Source of the DNA: Epiperipatus broadwayi
Taxonomy: Eukaryota; Onychophora; Udeonychophora; Euonychophora; Peripatidae
Direction of reading: 5' to 3'
NCBI GenBank assembly: GCA_028023455.1
Contig: JAQFVV010012394.1
Coordinates: 27,733,010 to 27,797,009, forward strand
DNA length: 64,000 nucleotides
Of the stretch, positions 47,716-60,181 are shown piece by piece. How positions within the stretch are numbered: position 1 is the stretch's first letter; each line of letters opens with the position of its first letter. Made by a program: the position numbers and the translations under genes. Under the pieces are notes generated by a model that was not told the DNA's origin, ran no database searches, and saw nothing but the letters and a program-made list of their open reading frames with translations.

Positions 47716-50439
47716 CATGAATAAATATATTAGGCCTCATTAAATCTAAATGGATTTAAATGATTTAAAACAAAATACTTTATAAATTAATAATTGTAAT
47801 GGTATTTTATAATTAGGTGAGTGGAAAAGACATTATTTTTATACAAATAGTGAAATTCTAGATAAACAGATAAGCTAAATAGAAGATGAATATTGTATGT
47901 TGTTTAATCAAAACATCTTTTATTTTGTTATGATCCCTTTTCAAAACTAAATTTGTAAAGTCTGTAATTGGTCAGCACATCACAGACCACAGTGAAGTAT
48001 AGGAGTAATCTGAAACCAATGAATGGATTCTGAAATTTAACCATGATGGAAACCGACAAGGCAGTTCAGTGAACAATAAATAGGAATCTCTCAGAAGATT
48101 GAGTTAATATGCTTTGAATAGGCTTATTGCTTTGATTCTTTGTTCATTCATCCTTTCTTGACCATCAGAAGCAATATAATGACATAATGACAGAGTAGAG
48201 AAGCTCATCATCTGCTCCACTCTGACCAAGCCAGCAGAGTGTGAGTTTAGTTTCATCATGAAGTAGATAAATTGCCATAATGTACCAAACAACCATTACA
48301 TGATCAAAGTGTCCTTATTATATGTGAACTGTATGCTGCTTAAATTCAAAAGGGTCTATAGCTTTTGGGAAAGAGACCAGTCATCATTCTGTGATAGAAA
48401 CACTATTAAATACTGCCTATTGAAGAAAATAGAAACACATATTAATGAAGACCATGTTAGTCAGCAAGAACAATCTCAGAAGATTCGCAGAATATCAGCA
48501 AATATAGCTATGTTATACCTATTGTGCCACAAAAAGTCTACAGATACCCAAATTCAGAACATGAACTATTAATGATGAAAAGATTAATTTGTATGAATAC
48601 TGATTATATACTATTATAACTTTATTCGCTAACCTTAGATATTCAGTCTCCCAAATATGTATATTTCATTTCCACAGAAATTTTGTTATGATTTATTTTA
48701 TGTGTGTGTGTATATATATGTTTAGAAATCAGAGTGGTGATGGCTTGGCTAATTTTATTAGATGTACATTGGTTCACTCAGCATAACCTAAAAAGAAATA
48801 TTTATAACAAAACAACTAGCCAATTATTGCAAATCCTCACCATTCATTAAAAGTTTCTTTAGTATTATTTTGTTAAATATTTTTTAAAGTAAGAGTTAAT
48901 AAGGATCATTTCCATTAGCCTTCAATGTATTAAGAATTAGAATAATCATTAATGTAAATAAAGTGATTAATGACTTCTGGATAGTGTAAAGCTCTGCATA
49001 GACAGATTAAATAAATTAAAAAAGATTGTTTTTCATAGTTATAAATGTTTCCAGTTTTAAGCAAAATACCATCACAGGTTTGAGATAGGCAGGCATTGAA
49101 TGGATATTAATGTGTATTAAATTTTCTTGAATGAATGAACTATTATTTTAGGCTGTTTTGTGTATATAAAGTTTTTATTTTCCAGAAATGAGTGTGAAGC
49201 AGACGTAGGTTTCAGTCACTAATGCCAGATAGATGTGTGATTCCTATTTGATTAGTATTAAACAGATGTTAAAGAGAATCTGACTTACATGATATGTAAT
49301 TTCCCTTATTCAAGTCAAGCAGTATTTGTTTTTCAAGCATGAATCTGAAAGATTTATGTTAGTTTAGTTCTTTTAATAGTATAGTTTATAAAATAATTTT
49401 TAGCATATCCTAAAGCTTGTAAAATTAACAGATCTTAAAAGCGGATCGTGATCTGTTATATTAATAAATATTAGTAGTTATTGTTAGTCTGTACAGCAAG
49501 TCTGTATGTGTCTGGAAACATTTAAGATGCATAGGACTATATATTATCCATGCATAATGAAGCAATAAATAGCTAATCATATTTATTGTTCATCAAACTA
49601 GTGAGGGCAGTTAAATAAAACAATAGATTGTTATTCTAAAATCAATCTTAGGTGAAAAAAAACCCGGTAGACGGATGCTTCCTGAGGATTTCTGTCATTT
49701 GTGATATGTGATTGTGTATGTACGTAAATAAATTGAAATCTCTCATTATTCTATCATTTGCCTTTTAATTAAAATATGATAGGAATTTCTTGCATCTAAC
49801 TGAGTCTAGTGGAGTGTAAAAAATTTGTTATCATTCGCTGTCGGAATGTTACCTTTGGGTGATTTTCATATTAGCAATGCATTTTTGATCATTACAGTAT
49901 ATATGTAAACAAACCTGTAGTTATAGAAGTTCTAATCTTAGTGTATGATATATTTGTTATTCAATTGCAATACTATATAAATAACTGCCAAATTATTCTG
50001 TAGTAATCATATGTTTAAAAAACTCTCGGAATCTGATTAATCTTATATGCAAATATAACAATAATTTGTTTTTATGTTAAAAAAGAGAAATCTGAGCTGT
50101 TTGACAGTCTTTTATGAAACATATTGACTGAGCAATAAAAATGTCACTCACTGTGATTAGAGTTTGAATCCTCCTAATTTGCTTACATATTTTTCTAGAT
50201 AGAATTAATCTATAGAGTTTTCTCAGTAAAAAAAGTCACTGGTTTTTTCTACAAACTATCTACAGATATATTTCTGCATCAATACATATGCTACATAGTG
50301 ATATAGTTTAGCCATTTGCCATAAAAATTTTAAAATGCTAGTATCCTCTGGATCATGATATATGGTAAGAAATGTGACACTATATTTTGTATCTTAACCT
50401 GTGATGTAATAAATCACCAACATTATTTTTTTACATAGG

Positions 50440-50715
50440 AGAAAACTGTTAATGAAACATTTGAAATTATTCAAAATGTCTATGGTGGTGAAGCCACGAG
50501 TTATAAGAACATTTCCAAATAGTTTGCAAGATTTTGTGATGATAGGGAGAGTATTGCAAATGATCTGCCACATTTCATGTTGTAAGTCATGATCCAGACA
50601 TAACTAATGCCTCAAAGTTTTTGTAATAAGAGCTAAATTATGTCTCTCTGTAACACATATATTGACCAAGAGATGTCACTGCAATCAGCTTGGTGAGAGA
50701 ACCAGTCACACAATA
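50440..50715 (+). repeat. F3 dispersed repeat, copy 3
   Basis: Blocks CATTTCCAAATAGTTTGCAA, GTATTGCAAATGATCTGCCA, ATTTCATGTTGTAAGTCATG, ATCCAGACATAACTAATGCC, GAGCTAAATTATGTCTCT and GGTGAGAGAACCAGTCAC match 35290-35560 in order. It lies about 120 bp upstream of the next DMGDH exon. Confidence 0.6.
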
Positions 50716-50836
50716 TTAAAGATTTTTTTTTTTTTGAAAAAACTAATTTTAAACTTAGCAATTATTAAATAGCTTTATAAATATTCTTTTTTCATTAGTA
50801 TTAAAAAAGTAATTTTTATTTTATTAAATTTGTAAG

Positions 50837-51035
50837 GATTTGGAAAAGAATTGTTTCAACCAGATTTGGATAGAATTATGGATCACTTGAATATAGCTAT
50901 GGAACGAGTTCCAGTCCTAAAGACTGCCAACATACAAACAGTTGTCAGTGGTCCGATGACCTATGCACCAGATCTTCTTCCATTGGTTGGACCTTATCAA
51001 GGTTTACAAAATTATTGGGTTGCTGCAGGCTTTGG
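50837..51035 (+). CDS. DMGDH exon (fragment residues 240-306)
   Basis: A 199-nt exon completing the split Gly codon. It encodes [66 protein letters not shown], and ends two bases into a codon. The acceptor is TTGTAAG, that is AAG rather than the common CAG/TAG. No other AG gives a correct frame, so it is accepted. The donor is GTAGGT. GPxTYxPDxLPxVGPxxGxxNYWVAxGFG is the C-terminal FAD-binding segment of the DAO fold, diagnostic for the DMGDH/SARDH/PDPR group. Confidence 0.95.
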
Positions 51036-51317
51036 GTAGGTATTAAAACCACTTTTAATCCAAAAATAAACTTATTTCCAGTTAAGCTGAAAGATTTCTA
51101 GTATTGTGAATTAAAAACAAATATGCCACAGACATAATCTCAGTAAATAATACTATTCAGAATAAAGGTTGTATTTCTTTAAATGCTATAATATATTACT
51201 TTAATAATAAATATATATTTTTAAAAAAAAGAGATATGTATTTTGTTTAAATCAGGTATATGCAGTCAAATTATTTAGTTAAAATGACTTACTTTTAAAA
51301 AATTAAAGTAAAAGTGG

Positions 51318-51420
51318 ATCTGAAGAAGGCTGCAGTACAGTCAAAACTTAAGACTGTGTATAAAAGGTTTTTGCTACAACATATTCAAAGTATAATGGAT
51401 AAATTGCATTTATAAAGGGA
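51318..51420 (+). repeat. F6-type repeat, monomer
   Basis: TCTGAAGAAGGCTGCAGTAC, AGTCAAAACTTAAGACTG and AAAGGTTTTTGCTACAA, followed by TTCAAAGTA and GGATAAATTGCATTTAT, match the 74-bp unit at 60.86-61.01 kb. Confidence 0.6.
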
Positions 51421-51934
51421 ATTCATTGCTTAATCTATAACAGGAATGAGTAATTTCTAATCCTTGAATTTCTATAATCTGATCTACTTACACTTTCAAA
51501 ATATGTAGAATAAAACTATTTTGATAAAAACGTTTATTTTTTTCTTTTTTATTTAAAAATATGTGGTGGCACATTTAAGTGCTTACAAATATTTCCAAAA
51601 TGACATTTACCAAATCAAAAAAATAGATCCCAAGTAATTGATGGAAATTTGGAGCACTCTTTGAATCATGGCCATTGCTAAAATTATATCAGGTATGAAT
51701 TTGTTTTTAAAAAAACAAATGGTGGCAAATATCTCACTAATTTTTGGATTAAAACATGTATTATCATTATATTTTTCCTATTGTTGTTTGCAGTTATTGT
51801 AGATAAGTATAGGAAATATAATAATTTGTGATATAATGGCAATAAAATTAACAAATAATAAAATAGTTATTATATGTTGACCATTTCATCATTTAATATT
51901 AATTATTAAATGTCTTGGTAAAAATTTAAACTTC

Positions 51935-52210
51935 ATTTAAACTTTTCAAATACATTCAATTATTAATAATAGTGCATGGATCTTTAGATTTGTGTGTATT
52001 AAATTTAAGGTGGTACAGCTTTTTCAGATATTGCTCTGACCAGTGACAGTATAATATGAAAAAATTAAATTTAACATGATGCAATATTTACAAATCTAAA
52101 GGTCTGAGTTTGAGTCTCATGTATTATCATTAGCCAGGCTAGCAACATCTGAAGAAGAGAAGAATAATACTAGTGGAAACATTGTGTTATATATCAACCT
52201 GCTATAACTG
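51935..52210 (+). repeat. F4 dispersed repeat, copy 2
   Basis: Pairs with 18600-18850. Blocks CTTTTCAAATACATTCAATT, TATTGCTCTGACCAGTGACA, GGTCTGAGTTTGAGTCTCAT, GCCAGGCTAGCAACATCTGA and AGAAGAGAAGAATAATACTA occur in the same order. Possibly a SINE with a decayed Pol III promoter. Confidence 0.5.
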
Positions 52211-53917
52211 GAATTAATCCAAGAATCCTACTCTCCAATATTTGACAGTCTACCACTGTACTAAACCATTCAGAGAGCCCCCTTGTGTAAATATGGGTAA
52301 TCAATATTTACCAGATAGTAGTACTTAATATATTCAATCCTGGAGAAAGATTTGTTAACTACTATCAAATGACATCTTGATCATTCAAGTTTGTATAAGG
52401 TGGCTGAACTGGTTTTAAAAAAGTCTTAAAAATAATTTTTTGACAGAGATTATGTGATGTTTTGTGGGTGTTATAAAAAATATATTAATTGGTATTTGTA
52501 GCTGTTCAATCCAACTGCAATAGGAGTTTTATTTATTTCATCAACAAGAACATATGCAGAGCTAGGGGAAATAAACTGGCTTTAATATTCTTTACAACAA
52601 AAGGAGGTAACTGGCCTTTACATACTATGGTAATGCTGATATTAAATTGCTCACTACCTTCAAAATGATTTCTGGGATCCCCCTCCCTCCATAAGCTGCT
52701 GATTTCTGCTCCAATCATGTTATAAACATTCTTTCTCCTTTCTTTGTTTTATTAGGAAAAATAAAATTCTTTTCAACTATCAAGGATATTTTCAAGTGGA
52801 TTATGCCCTGAAATAATTGAAAAATCTTATATAAAAAATTTGTATTTTTTCTGTTTGTTTTATTGGTGAATGAATGTTTGTCCGATAACATCACACTATG
52901 TTTATGCAAAGAAAGTAATTCTACCATTAAATAAAAAATGCTGGGAAAAAAATCAGTATGAGAGCTCTTAACTACAGAGATGTAGTATATATTTCATGGT
53001 AAAGGTTCCCATCCAGCTTCAGGAACAGCCACAAACTCCGATTCATAATTCGATGTTAAGGCAGTCCATGCTTTCATGATTTGTCAATCCCCTTAACAAT
53101 GTTATAAACTTTTATTCATTAGCAATATTTAACATTAAATCTTTAAAAAAAATTGCTAAAGCAACCAATTAAAAAAATATTACAAATATTATACTTAATA
53201 AAAAAATATTACAAAAATGATGGGTGCTTTTATATTCCAACATTAATACACAGTATTAATAAAGCTAAAAAAGTATTATGATTAGTCGGATGCTATCAAA
53301 AAACAATATTCAGAGGGTACTCCAGTAAATATCAACTATAATAGGTATATTTAAAAATGTAAATTTAAATTTAATTTTATTAAAATTCAAAAATTTATTT
53401 ACATAATATTTAAATGTTTTGTTTAATTCACATCAAATCTTTAAAAACAAAGCAACCAATTAATAAAAATAATGATCTCCACCATTAAAAAACTGTTTGG
53501 AAAAAATACATGCTTTTAACTACAGAGGTATAGTATTTAAACCATGAAGAAAATGTGATCATAGTACTTAAATTGATGTTTGAAATGTGATATATAGTGT
53601 GGGGAAATAAATGCTTTAGTACCATATTTACATTTAGTTTTTGTTAGCATATAATTGAAGATAAAATGGTGGTCTTTCAGGTGGCTACATTTCTTACATT
53701 TAATATATAATATTAAAATATTTTATTTAATTTACATTAAATCTTTAAAAAAAATTATTAAAGCAACCAATTAAAAAAAACACTGGATTTACACAGCCTG
53801 GGTGCAGTCTGGTAATTATATAAAAACAATAGAATAAGTTAAAGTAGTGTAAAATCTAATAAGCTTTTAATTTTATTATTCGTTAATAAATACATTTATA
53901 TTTTTTATTTATTTTAG

Positions 53918-54037
53918 TTATGGTATTATTCAGGCAGGTGGTACTGGTAAATATCTGGCTGATTGGATTCAGTTTGGAGAACCACCATATGATTTAATTG
54001 AAATGGATCCCAACAGATTTGGGAAATGGTGTACAAA
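53918..54037 (+). CDS. DMGDH exon (fragment residues 306-346)
   Basis: A 120-nt exon completing the split Gly codon and ending two bases into a Lys codon. The acceptor is TTTTAG and the donor GTAAGA. It encodes [39 protein letters not shown]. YGIIxAGGxGKYLxDWI is the end of the flavoprotein domain, and EPPxDLIExDPNRxGKW opens the central FAO-type region that leads to the folate domain. Collinear with human residues about 398-438. Confidence 0.95.
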
Positions 54038-54240
54038 GTAAGAAATTTTAATTGTTGATTTAAAAAGACAATATTTAGTTAACTTTTAATTTCTAGTTTA
54101 TTGGTAATAAATTATGGTGACAAGTCAAATTGTCACATAGATAAATGAATACAAATAGAAATTCAAATTGAATGCATCATTATTGATTATATGTAAATAG
54201 ATTGAATACAAGTATAATTCAGTTTTGGATGTAAATTATA

Positions 54241-54560
54241 AGGGACTTGAGCACAGCCATCTGTTCTATGTCATATACCTGATACACATGACCACACACA
54301 TGTGAAAAAGATAAATGATTTCCAATATATGTATTTCATGCTGAACCAGCACTTATTGGTTAGTCCAGATCATCATCTCCCACACATATATATAATCAGT
54401 GCTTAGTTCGTATTAAGATAAAAAATCTTCAAACTTTAATGGATAGTCTTCAATCTATTCCATCCTCCAATTCTTCAGCCATCCACACCATTGAAAATCT
54501 GATGATGGATGCCAATATTATTGTCATACCTATGTTGAACTAAGTCAGTTTGACTCCTCA
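54241..54560. repeat. F5 repeat, one arm plus centre
   Basis: The arm (GGGACTTGAGCACAGCCATC, TGATACACATGACCACACAC, GTGAAAAAGATAAATGATTT) is followed by the centre in the orientation opposite to the 4.8-kb copy (GCTGAACCAGCACTTATTGG, CCAGATCATCATCTCCCACA, CTTCAAACTTTAATGGATAG). This indicates centre inversion relative to the arms between copies. Confidence 0.65.
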
Positions 54561-55334
54561 TGTATAGGACCTTATCCATATGTACAAAAAATAGAGTACA
54601 ATAACATCTATATAAAAAGGTAGTGGTTCTGAAGTTATAGAGATAAAATTATTTACTCCCCTCCCTTTGTTTTTACACTTGCTGTGGTAAAACTGTCAGA
54701 AGAGACTATGGTTCCATCCATAATTTTAATCTTATTGATTTTTAAGAAAAAAATTTGAAATTTAGAAGTGGAACTGAAATTAAAATGGCATTTTAGAAAT
54801 CACAGAATAAATACAATAAATATTGTGATCGTGTAGTCTCAGGGATGTTGTTAATTAGAGTATGTATGGGTAATATGTTAAACATCTAAAAATAGCTAAG
54901 GTCATTCTTAGTTGAATGAAATAGAAAATGGTTATTTCTTGAAATGATCCATATGAAGTGCAGTTAATGAAAAAGCTTTAGTAGGAAGAGCATTGAGATT
55001 AATTTAAATTAGAAAAATTGATGTATTTTGATTCAAGAACCAGTATTTGAGAAACAATTTTGTATCTGGTGTTAGACTTTAGAGGAATTAATTATATTTT
55101 TCATGAATTTACTAAATGGAAATGGTGGAATATTCATGAGTTGAGATTTAAAAAAATTCAGAATTTACAAGAAGTGATTTTGCAGTGAAAACAATCCATT
55201 ATTTAAACTTTGAATGTGAAAGGAAATGTAGAGATAAGTTAATAAATTAGGGTGCCTTTGCATTTTATTTGTTGAGATTAAGAACTTTTTTATTGTTCAC
55301 AATCAAGCAATTTTATTATTAATATTAGCACACA

Positions 55335-55660
55335 AACCTCTCACCTAATGAAATATAGTGAGATGTATGTTAGGAATAATAAGAAAAGATTAAAAATGAA
55401 ATACATGGGTGAGACAATAAAGTTACCACTGACATTGGGCTAGAAGAGATGGTAATAAGTAGATAGTTGAAGTTTTAAATTGAATTCCAAGAAATTGTAA
55501 AAGACCTGGAAAGAGACTATATACAAGATTTATGGCTTAAATAAGGATATTTGTTGGGGTAAGTAAAGGAGAAAGTCTATGGATAAAAGAAACTTGAATA
55601 AACTTTGAGAAATCTTCATCCTACAGTGGAACAATATTTTGGAAATAATGATGATCACAC
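55335..55660 (+). pseudogene. RTE LINE 3' end, short degenerate relic
   Basis: Blocks ATGTATGTTAGGAATAATAA, ATACATGGGTGAGACAATAA, ATTGAATTCCAAGAAATTGT, AAAAGACCTGGAAAGAGACT and CTTCATCCTACAGTGGAACA parallel the last 330 bp of the 24.5-kb RTE. It closes with GATGATCACACTGATAATAT. Multiple indels. Confidence 0.75.
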
Positions 55661-55937
55661 TGATAATATATATATATATATAGTGTTCATAAATTTCTGC
55701 TTTAACTCACAAATATAATAATTTTCATTAAAGTATCTCTGTATATATGATGTTTCCTCCTTTATAATCATTGTATGTCAAACAAATATTTTGCAAAACA
55801 ATTATAGCAAACAATTTTAATAAGGTTCATTAACAGTTTTACTGAAGTTTGTTGTTAAGCTCTTTAATAATAATATTAAGTTTTATTATGGGGTAAACAA
55901 TTTCTGGATACCCTCAAAAATTTTTATATTTCTTATG

Positions 55938-56255
55938 TGGAATGATTCAAACAGAAGTCAATCTCCCATAATGCACTATTTTTTATATATTATAAATTTC
56001 CACTGTCTTTCTCCTGCGATGGGTTAAATAGATTTGTACAATTGAATGTTTGATTATAACATCAGGTACACTATAGACTCAAGCCCTGATTTAAGCATGG
56101 TCTGTAATAGTTGGTGTATATAGAATTTATACTCTAAACTTAAGATTCATTTAAGTTTTTTAAACTCTTATCGGCGGCGGACGAGTGCGTGGAAATTCAT
56201 AATATTTAAGAAATAGTGCATTATCAGAGATTGACTTCCATTTGAATAATTTCAA
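55938..56255. repeat. Foldback element, single copy, with GC-rich centre edge
   Basis: Arms of about 65 bp are inverted copies. The left arm is TGGAATGATTCAAACAGAAG, TCAATCTCCCATAATGCACT, TATAAATTTCCA. The right arm is TGGAAATTCATAATATTTAA, GAAATAGTGCATTATCAGAG, TTGACTTCCATTTGAATAAT. The centre of about 190 bp contains CGGCGGCGGACGAGTGCG next to the right arm. Probably a TIR-bearing non-autonomous element. No second copy in the window. Confidence 0.6.
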
Positions 56256-56499
56256 AAGTTTCCAGCGCTTTATAATAATAGATTTATATTTTTTATGTGG
56301 CAAAAAAGTTGTTATAATAGATTTTAATAGCAGTTACAATTAGTAATAAGTATGCCCATTAAAATTGCAAGGGGGTGGGGGAGATACAAAAAAGATTAAA
56401 TAATAATGATAACACATTAAAGATGAGTTTTGTGATGATTATACATATCAATCTGTGAAAAACAAATATGTACATATATAGAACAATCTATTTACTTAA

Positions 56500-57085
56500 T
56501 ATTTTACAATGCTGCCTTTTAATTACTGCAGTTAATTTCTTTGTTTTGAAATACTTCAAAACCATAACCAATTCCAGCTCTCCGATGTATTCTCTTCTCT
56601 GCCATATCTTTCCAACGGAAACAATTGACATTGCACTTGTTTAGAATGTCTTTGAGATAATCCTTATAATGTAGACTGGATCTACTTCTCCTGTGAAACC
56701 GTTGTTGAAGTTAACCATTAAACATTCTTTTAGAAAGTATTCCATTGTTCATTCATTTTACATGACTAATCCAACAACATGATTTTACAATAATAAACTG
56801 ATTAGTATCATATCCTACGAGCTGAAGAATATATCAGTTAATTTTATGACCTTGCCATTATATTTAAAATTTTATTGAGCATCGTTACATGAATTTTTTG
56901 AATGATTTTGTATTTTTCTGATAGAGTGTCCAGGTTTCACATCCATACAATTAAGTAAAAGAATAGCCATAACGTATTGCTAATTTAATTGCAGTATTTA
57001 CTTATTGTGTTTAAATATCTTTTAATTTGTTAAAAGCATATGCCTACTGTGTCAAGTATTGTGTTATTTGGAAGCTTGTAGAGAC
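56500..57085 (-). pseudogene. LINE C-terminal fragment (non-RTE family)
   Basis: The minus-strand translation of 56760-56520 reads MNNGILSKRMFNG, a stop, LQQRFHRRSRSSLHYKDYLK, DILNKCNVNCFRWKDMAEKR. This matches the generic C-terminus of many LINE polyproteins (RM..RLPK..LYGEL, then G...RYKD.LK..L, then W...A.DR..WR). Further upstream, decayed pieces of the same frame are visible to about 57085. It is distinct from the RTE copies nearby. Confidence 0.65.
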
Positions 57086-58564
57086 CCAAAGATCATATTC
57101 AGAAAACTGTTAATCTACAAAATTATTTATGCTGTGCTCATTCCATTGTGTTTCTGTTTATATTTGTATATGTAATAAAATGCTTTAGAGAACATTGTGT
57201 AGAAGTTGTTAACAATAAAGAAAATTCTCATGATCTAAACCAAGGAGGCGAGATCATTGAATGTAAGACTGATAGATAGAAATGGGAATACAGGATTTTA
57301 TTTATTATATATACAGTATATTTCATGATAATAACCCAAGTTTATCAACATTAAAATTTTCAGTCTATTATCAAAGCAGTTTGTATGAATAAAAGATGAA
57401 AGTTTATTCACATAGATTGCCTTGACAACAGATTGAAGATTTTTGGTGTTGATAAGATTTTCTATTACCATATGATTCACATTTGTAAAACCATCTAGCT
57501 TTATGTGAAATCAACTTATACACTAATAAATCTGGAAATATGGCAGATTCAAACATTCACTATTTGGTTGCAGTACAACTTACAAAAAGGCCAATATGTG
57601 TCCATTTTGGGATCCTCCCTTGTTTGCTATCAGGAATGACATGCTAATTATCTATATATGTATAACAATCACTCATATCAACAATGATAAATCAACTGAC
57701 ATGATGTTAGACTATGAATATTCAGTGTAATGTTTTTTTTATAAACCAGCCTATTCTTATAAAATCTAAACATTAACTAAAATAGTCAGAAACTCATTAA
57801 TTAAATCTTGATCAAAAACCTCACATCAATATATATAATTATTAGATTAACATGCCTTGAAAACATACACAAATATATCTGTTGAGATAATAATTTTAAT
57901 CTTAGTAGCCAAAACAATCATACTGTGTCCAAAGCTGTTGTCTCAGGATTAGTTTGTGTATATTTTAAGAATCATTAATTTGTTAATCATATATAGATAT
58001 ATAATTAAACACTGCATAGATATATTATTGTAAATAGATGCCATAAATATTTGGATCTTATTTTAGGCATATCTCAGGTTTTAAATATAGGATAATGAGT
58101 GATAGTGTGATTAACATTTGCATGAGTAAATCATGCTTCTTTATGATGGTAAAGGTTGTAGTCATATTACAGACATTTTATTTTATTGTTTGTGCATTAA
58201 CATGATGATGAAGCAGATTGATATATAACTTTTACTTTCCATTTTATGTCCAAATACCCACTGACTTAGCAATAACTAGAATAGATAGGCTATTGAATAA
58301 TTACCAGAATAAATGGTATATCTTCCCATGACTTGATAAAAACTTTACATTAGGTTGTGAGTTTGTCAGGTGGATAGACTAATTGTTATAGTACAAAACC
58401 ATTGATTATTTAAAATTCTGTATTTATATTAATAAAAATTACTGCATAAATAGAATGCTGGACTGAAATTCAAGGTCCATGAATTGCAGCTCTTAAACTA
58501 AAATTCTTCCAATAGAGAATTATTTTTCTTTTACCATACTTATGCAACACAGTGGTAGCTTGAT

Positions 58565-58765
58565 GAAATAAAAAAATTAAAAATGGTTAGAGGAAAGGTG
58601 CATTAGATCCCAAAATTTCAGATATACTGTTCCAATTCAAAGCTCTTCACTGAAAAAAGCCATAAGCTAGAAACGAGTCTGAGAATATTGAATAGGGCAG
58701 CACTGTTTAGGAATTTGTTAAACACTAACTTTTGAAATCTGTTGATTACTAAACTTACTCTGAGT
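58565..58765. repeat. F2 right arm, strongly degenerate
   Basis: Blocks GGTGCATTAGATCCCAAAAT, CTCTTCACTGAAAAAAGCCA, TAAGCTAGAAACGAGTCTGA and GAATATTGAATAGGGCAGCA, then a decayed CTGTTGATTACT, follow the F2 right-arm order. Confidence 0.55.
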
Positions 58766-59209
58766 AGCGTAACTATGATGAAAGAAAAAGAATTTGTTAT
58801 TAAGTAGTATTATGTAAGCTGGGATTCTGTGATGTCTTATTGGTTTCTTCGAGTATTTGAACTTCAGATAAACTCCTGAGAAACAAACTAAATTACTTGT
58901 TATTATTTATAATAATAACAATACACTATAATAAATTAAAAGTTTATAGAAGGTATAAAATCTATTACATTTCAAGAATTAACATCCATAATTCAAAGAT
59001 TTTTTAGTTACTTTTATTCTATTAATAAACTGAACTGCATTCAAAGATTGTGCATAAGTAAAGAAAAACATCCAAAATATGTTTACATACTTAGAATTCT
59101 ATATCCTTGAAATTTTGAAGGATATTTTCCCTCCAAGATACTGATTAATATCCACCACTTTATTTGATTTAATTAAAGATTGAATTAAAGTGGCTTTCAT
59201 TTATTTCAG

Positions 59210-59364
59210 AAACTACGTATTCAGCAAATCCAGAGAATCTTATGGATTTAACAATATTGTGCTGTTTCCCAGAGAAGAAAGAGAAGCTGGACGACCAACA
59301 AAAAGATTATCAGGAATTTATCAAAATCTTCTAAACAGAGGAGCACAGATGGGGTTTAAATTTG
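59210..59364 (+). CDS. DMGDH exon (fragment residues 346-398)
   Basis: A 155-nt exon completing the split Lys codon and ending one base into a Gly codon. The acceptor is TTTCAG and the donor GTAAGA. It encodes [52 protein letters not shown]. The block RESYGFNNI..(Y/F)P.EER.AGRPT.R.SG.Y is the conserved central region linking the flavin domain to the tetrahydrofolate-binding domain. Confidence 0.95.
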
Positions 59365-59519
59365 GTAAGATTATATGAATTTAACATGCCCATCACATTA
59401 TAATTTTTGCTTTTACAAATTAATTTGAACCTAAAATCATTAATTTATTATCTTTATTGAATTATTTTAAAGATTTTAAATTGGAAATTATATATATATA
59501 TGCATGCATATAAATTTTC

Positions 59520-59915
59520 TCAGAATAAGAATATAACAATTGAAAATATCTTGGCCAGATTATTAATACAAATTGAATCATAATGGATGAAAATAATTAT
59601 ATAATTAAATTTGAAATGAGTGTTTTTGGTAGAAATAACTGGACAAACAGATATCATTGAAACAATCAAAAGATTGAAATGGAGTTGGGTTGGACATTTT
59701 TTTAGAAGAGATGATAGCAGATGGGCAGTTGAAGGCTTGAATTGCATCTAAGACATTACAAAAGACCTAGAAAGAGACTGTATATGAGATGGATGAATGA
59801 AATAGGGAGTTTACTGGTATTGTTGAGGAGAATAGAAAATATGGATTGGAGAAACTGAATTAATCTTGGAGAGATCTTCATCCTGCAGTGAACTGATGAT
59901 GATGATATACATACA
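59520..59915 (+). pseudogene. RTE LINE 3' relic with internal deletion
   Basis: Begins at the homolog of the 23.9-kb region (TATCTTGGCCAGATTATTAA, then TGGATGAAAATAATTATA, GTGTTTTTGGTAGAAATAAC). It then jumps directly to the homolog of 24.21 kb (AGATATCATTGAAACAATCA) and runs to the end (AGATTGAAATGGAGTTGGGT, GACCTAGAAAGAGACTG, CTTCATCCTGCAGTGAACTG), with the tail GATGATGATGAT at 59896-59909. About 200 bp of coding sequence are deleted relative to the 22.2-24.5 kb copy. Confidence 0.8.
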
Positions 59916-60181
59916 CTCATACAGAAACAACTGAATATTTCTTTGTTTGCCTGTTTTATCTGAACATCACTAAATGTAAAATGTTTTTGCCTAATAAACA
60001 AATTATATAAATTAAGATAGATATGAAATTATGTTGTATAAAAATAAAAGCTGTATCAACCACAATACATCTTGTTCAGAACTGACATAATCTGAAATGA
60101 AACCATATATATACCACAAAAAATCAAGTCAGATGTCACATTATTTAATTTAAACAAGCTTATATTACAAATGTTATATAA

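Larger units (their letters stand above)
41179..50836 (+). other. DMGDH intron, 9.7 kb
   Basis: Contains F7 at 41450, S2 at 42305, F8 at 45195 and 47030, an RTE relic split by a foldback at 46051-47020, F2 at 47283 and F3 at 50440. The stretch 42430-45190 is extremely AT-rich and unidentifiable. The stretch 47940-48600 is somewhat more GC-rich and carries a 90-codon plus-strand frame (48300-48572) with no recognised relatives. The stretch 48600-50430 shows nothing identifiable. Confidence 0.85.
51036..53917 (+). other. DMGDH intron, 2.9 kb
   Basis: Contains an F6-type piece at 51318-51420 and F4 at 51935-52210. At 52930-53820 there is a set of imperfect direct repeats built on TTTACATTAAATCTTTAAAA and GCAACCAATTAAAAAAA (near 53130-53180, 53430-53470 and 53740-53780), plus a repeated ACTACAGAGATGTAGTAT block. 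I see no coding sequence. Confidence 0.8.
54038..59209 (+). other. DMGDH intron, 5.2 kb
   Basis: Contains an F5 piece at 54241, an RTE relic at 55335, a foldback at 55938, a LINE relic at 56500 and a degenerate F2 arm at 58565, with weak S2-like pieces at about 58440-58510 and 58790-58890. The stretches 54570-55330 and 57130-58430 show no recognisable feature. The only locally GC-rich motif, GGCGGCGGACGAGTGCGTGG, is at about 56171-56190 between the arms of the 55.94-kb foldback. Confidence 0.85.
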
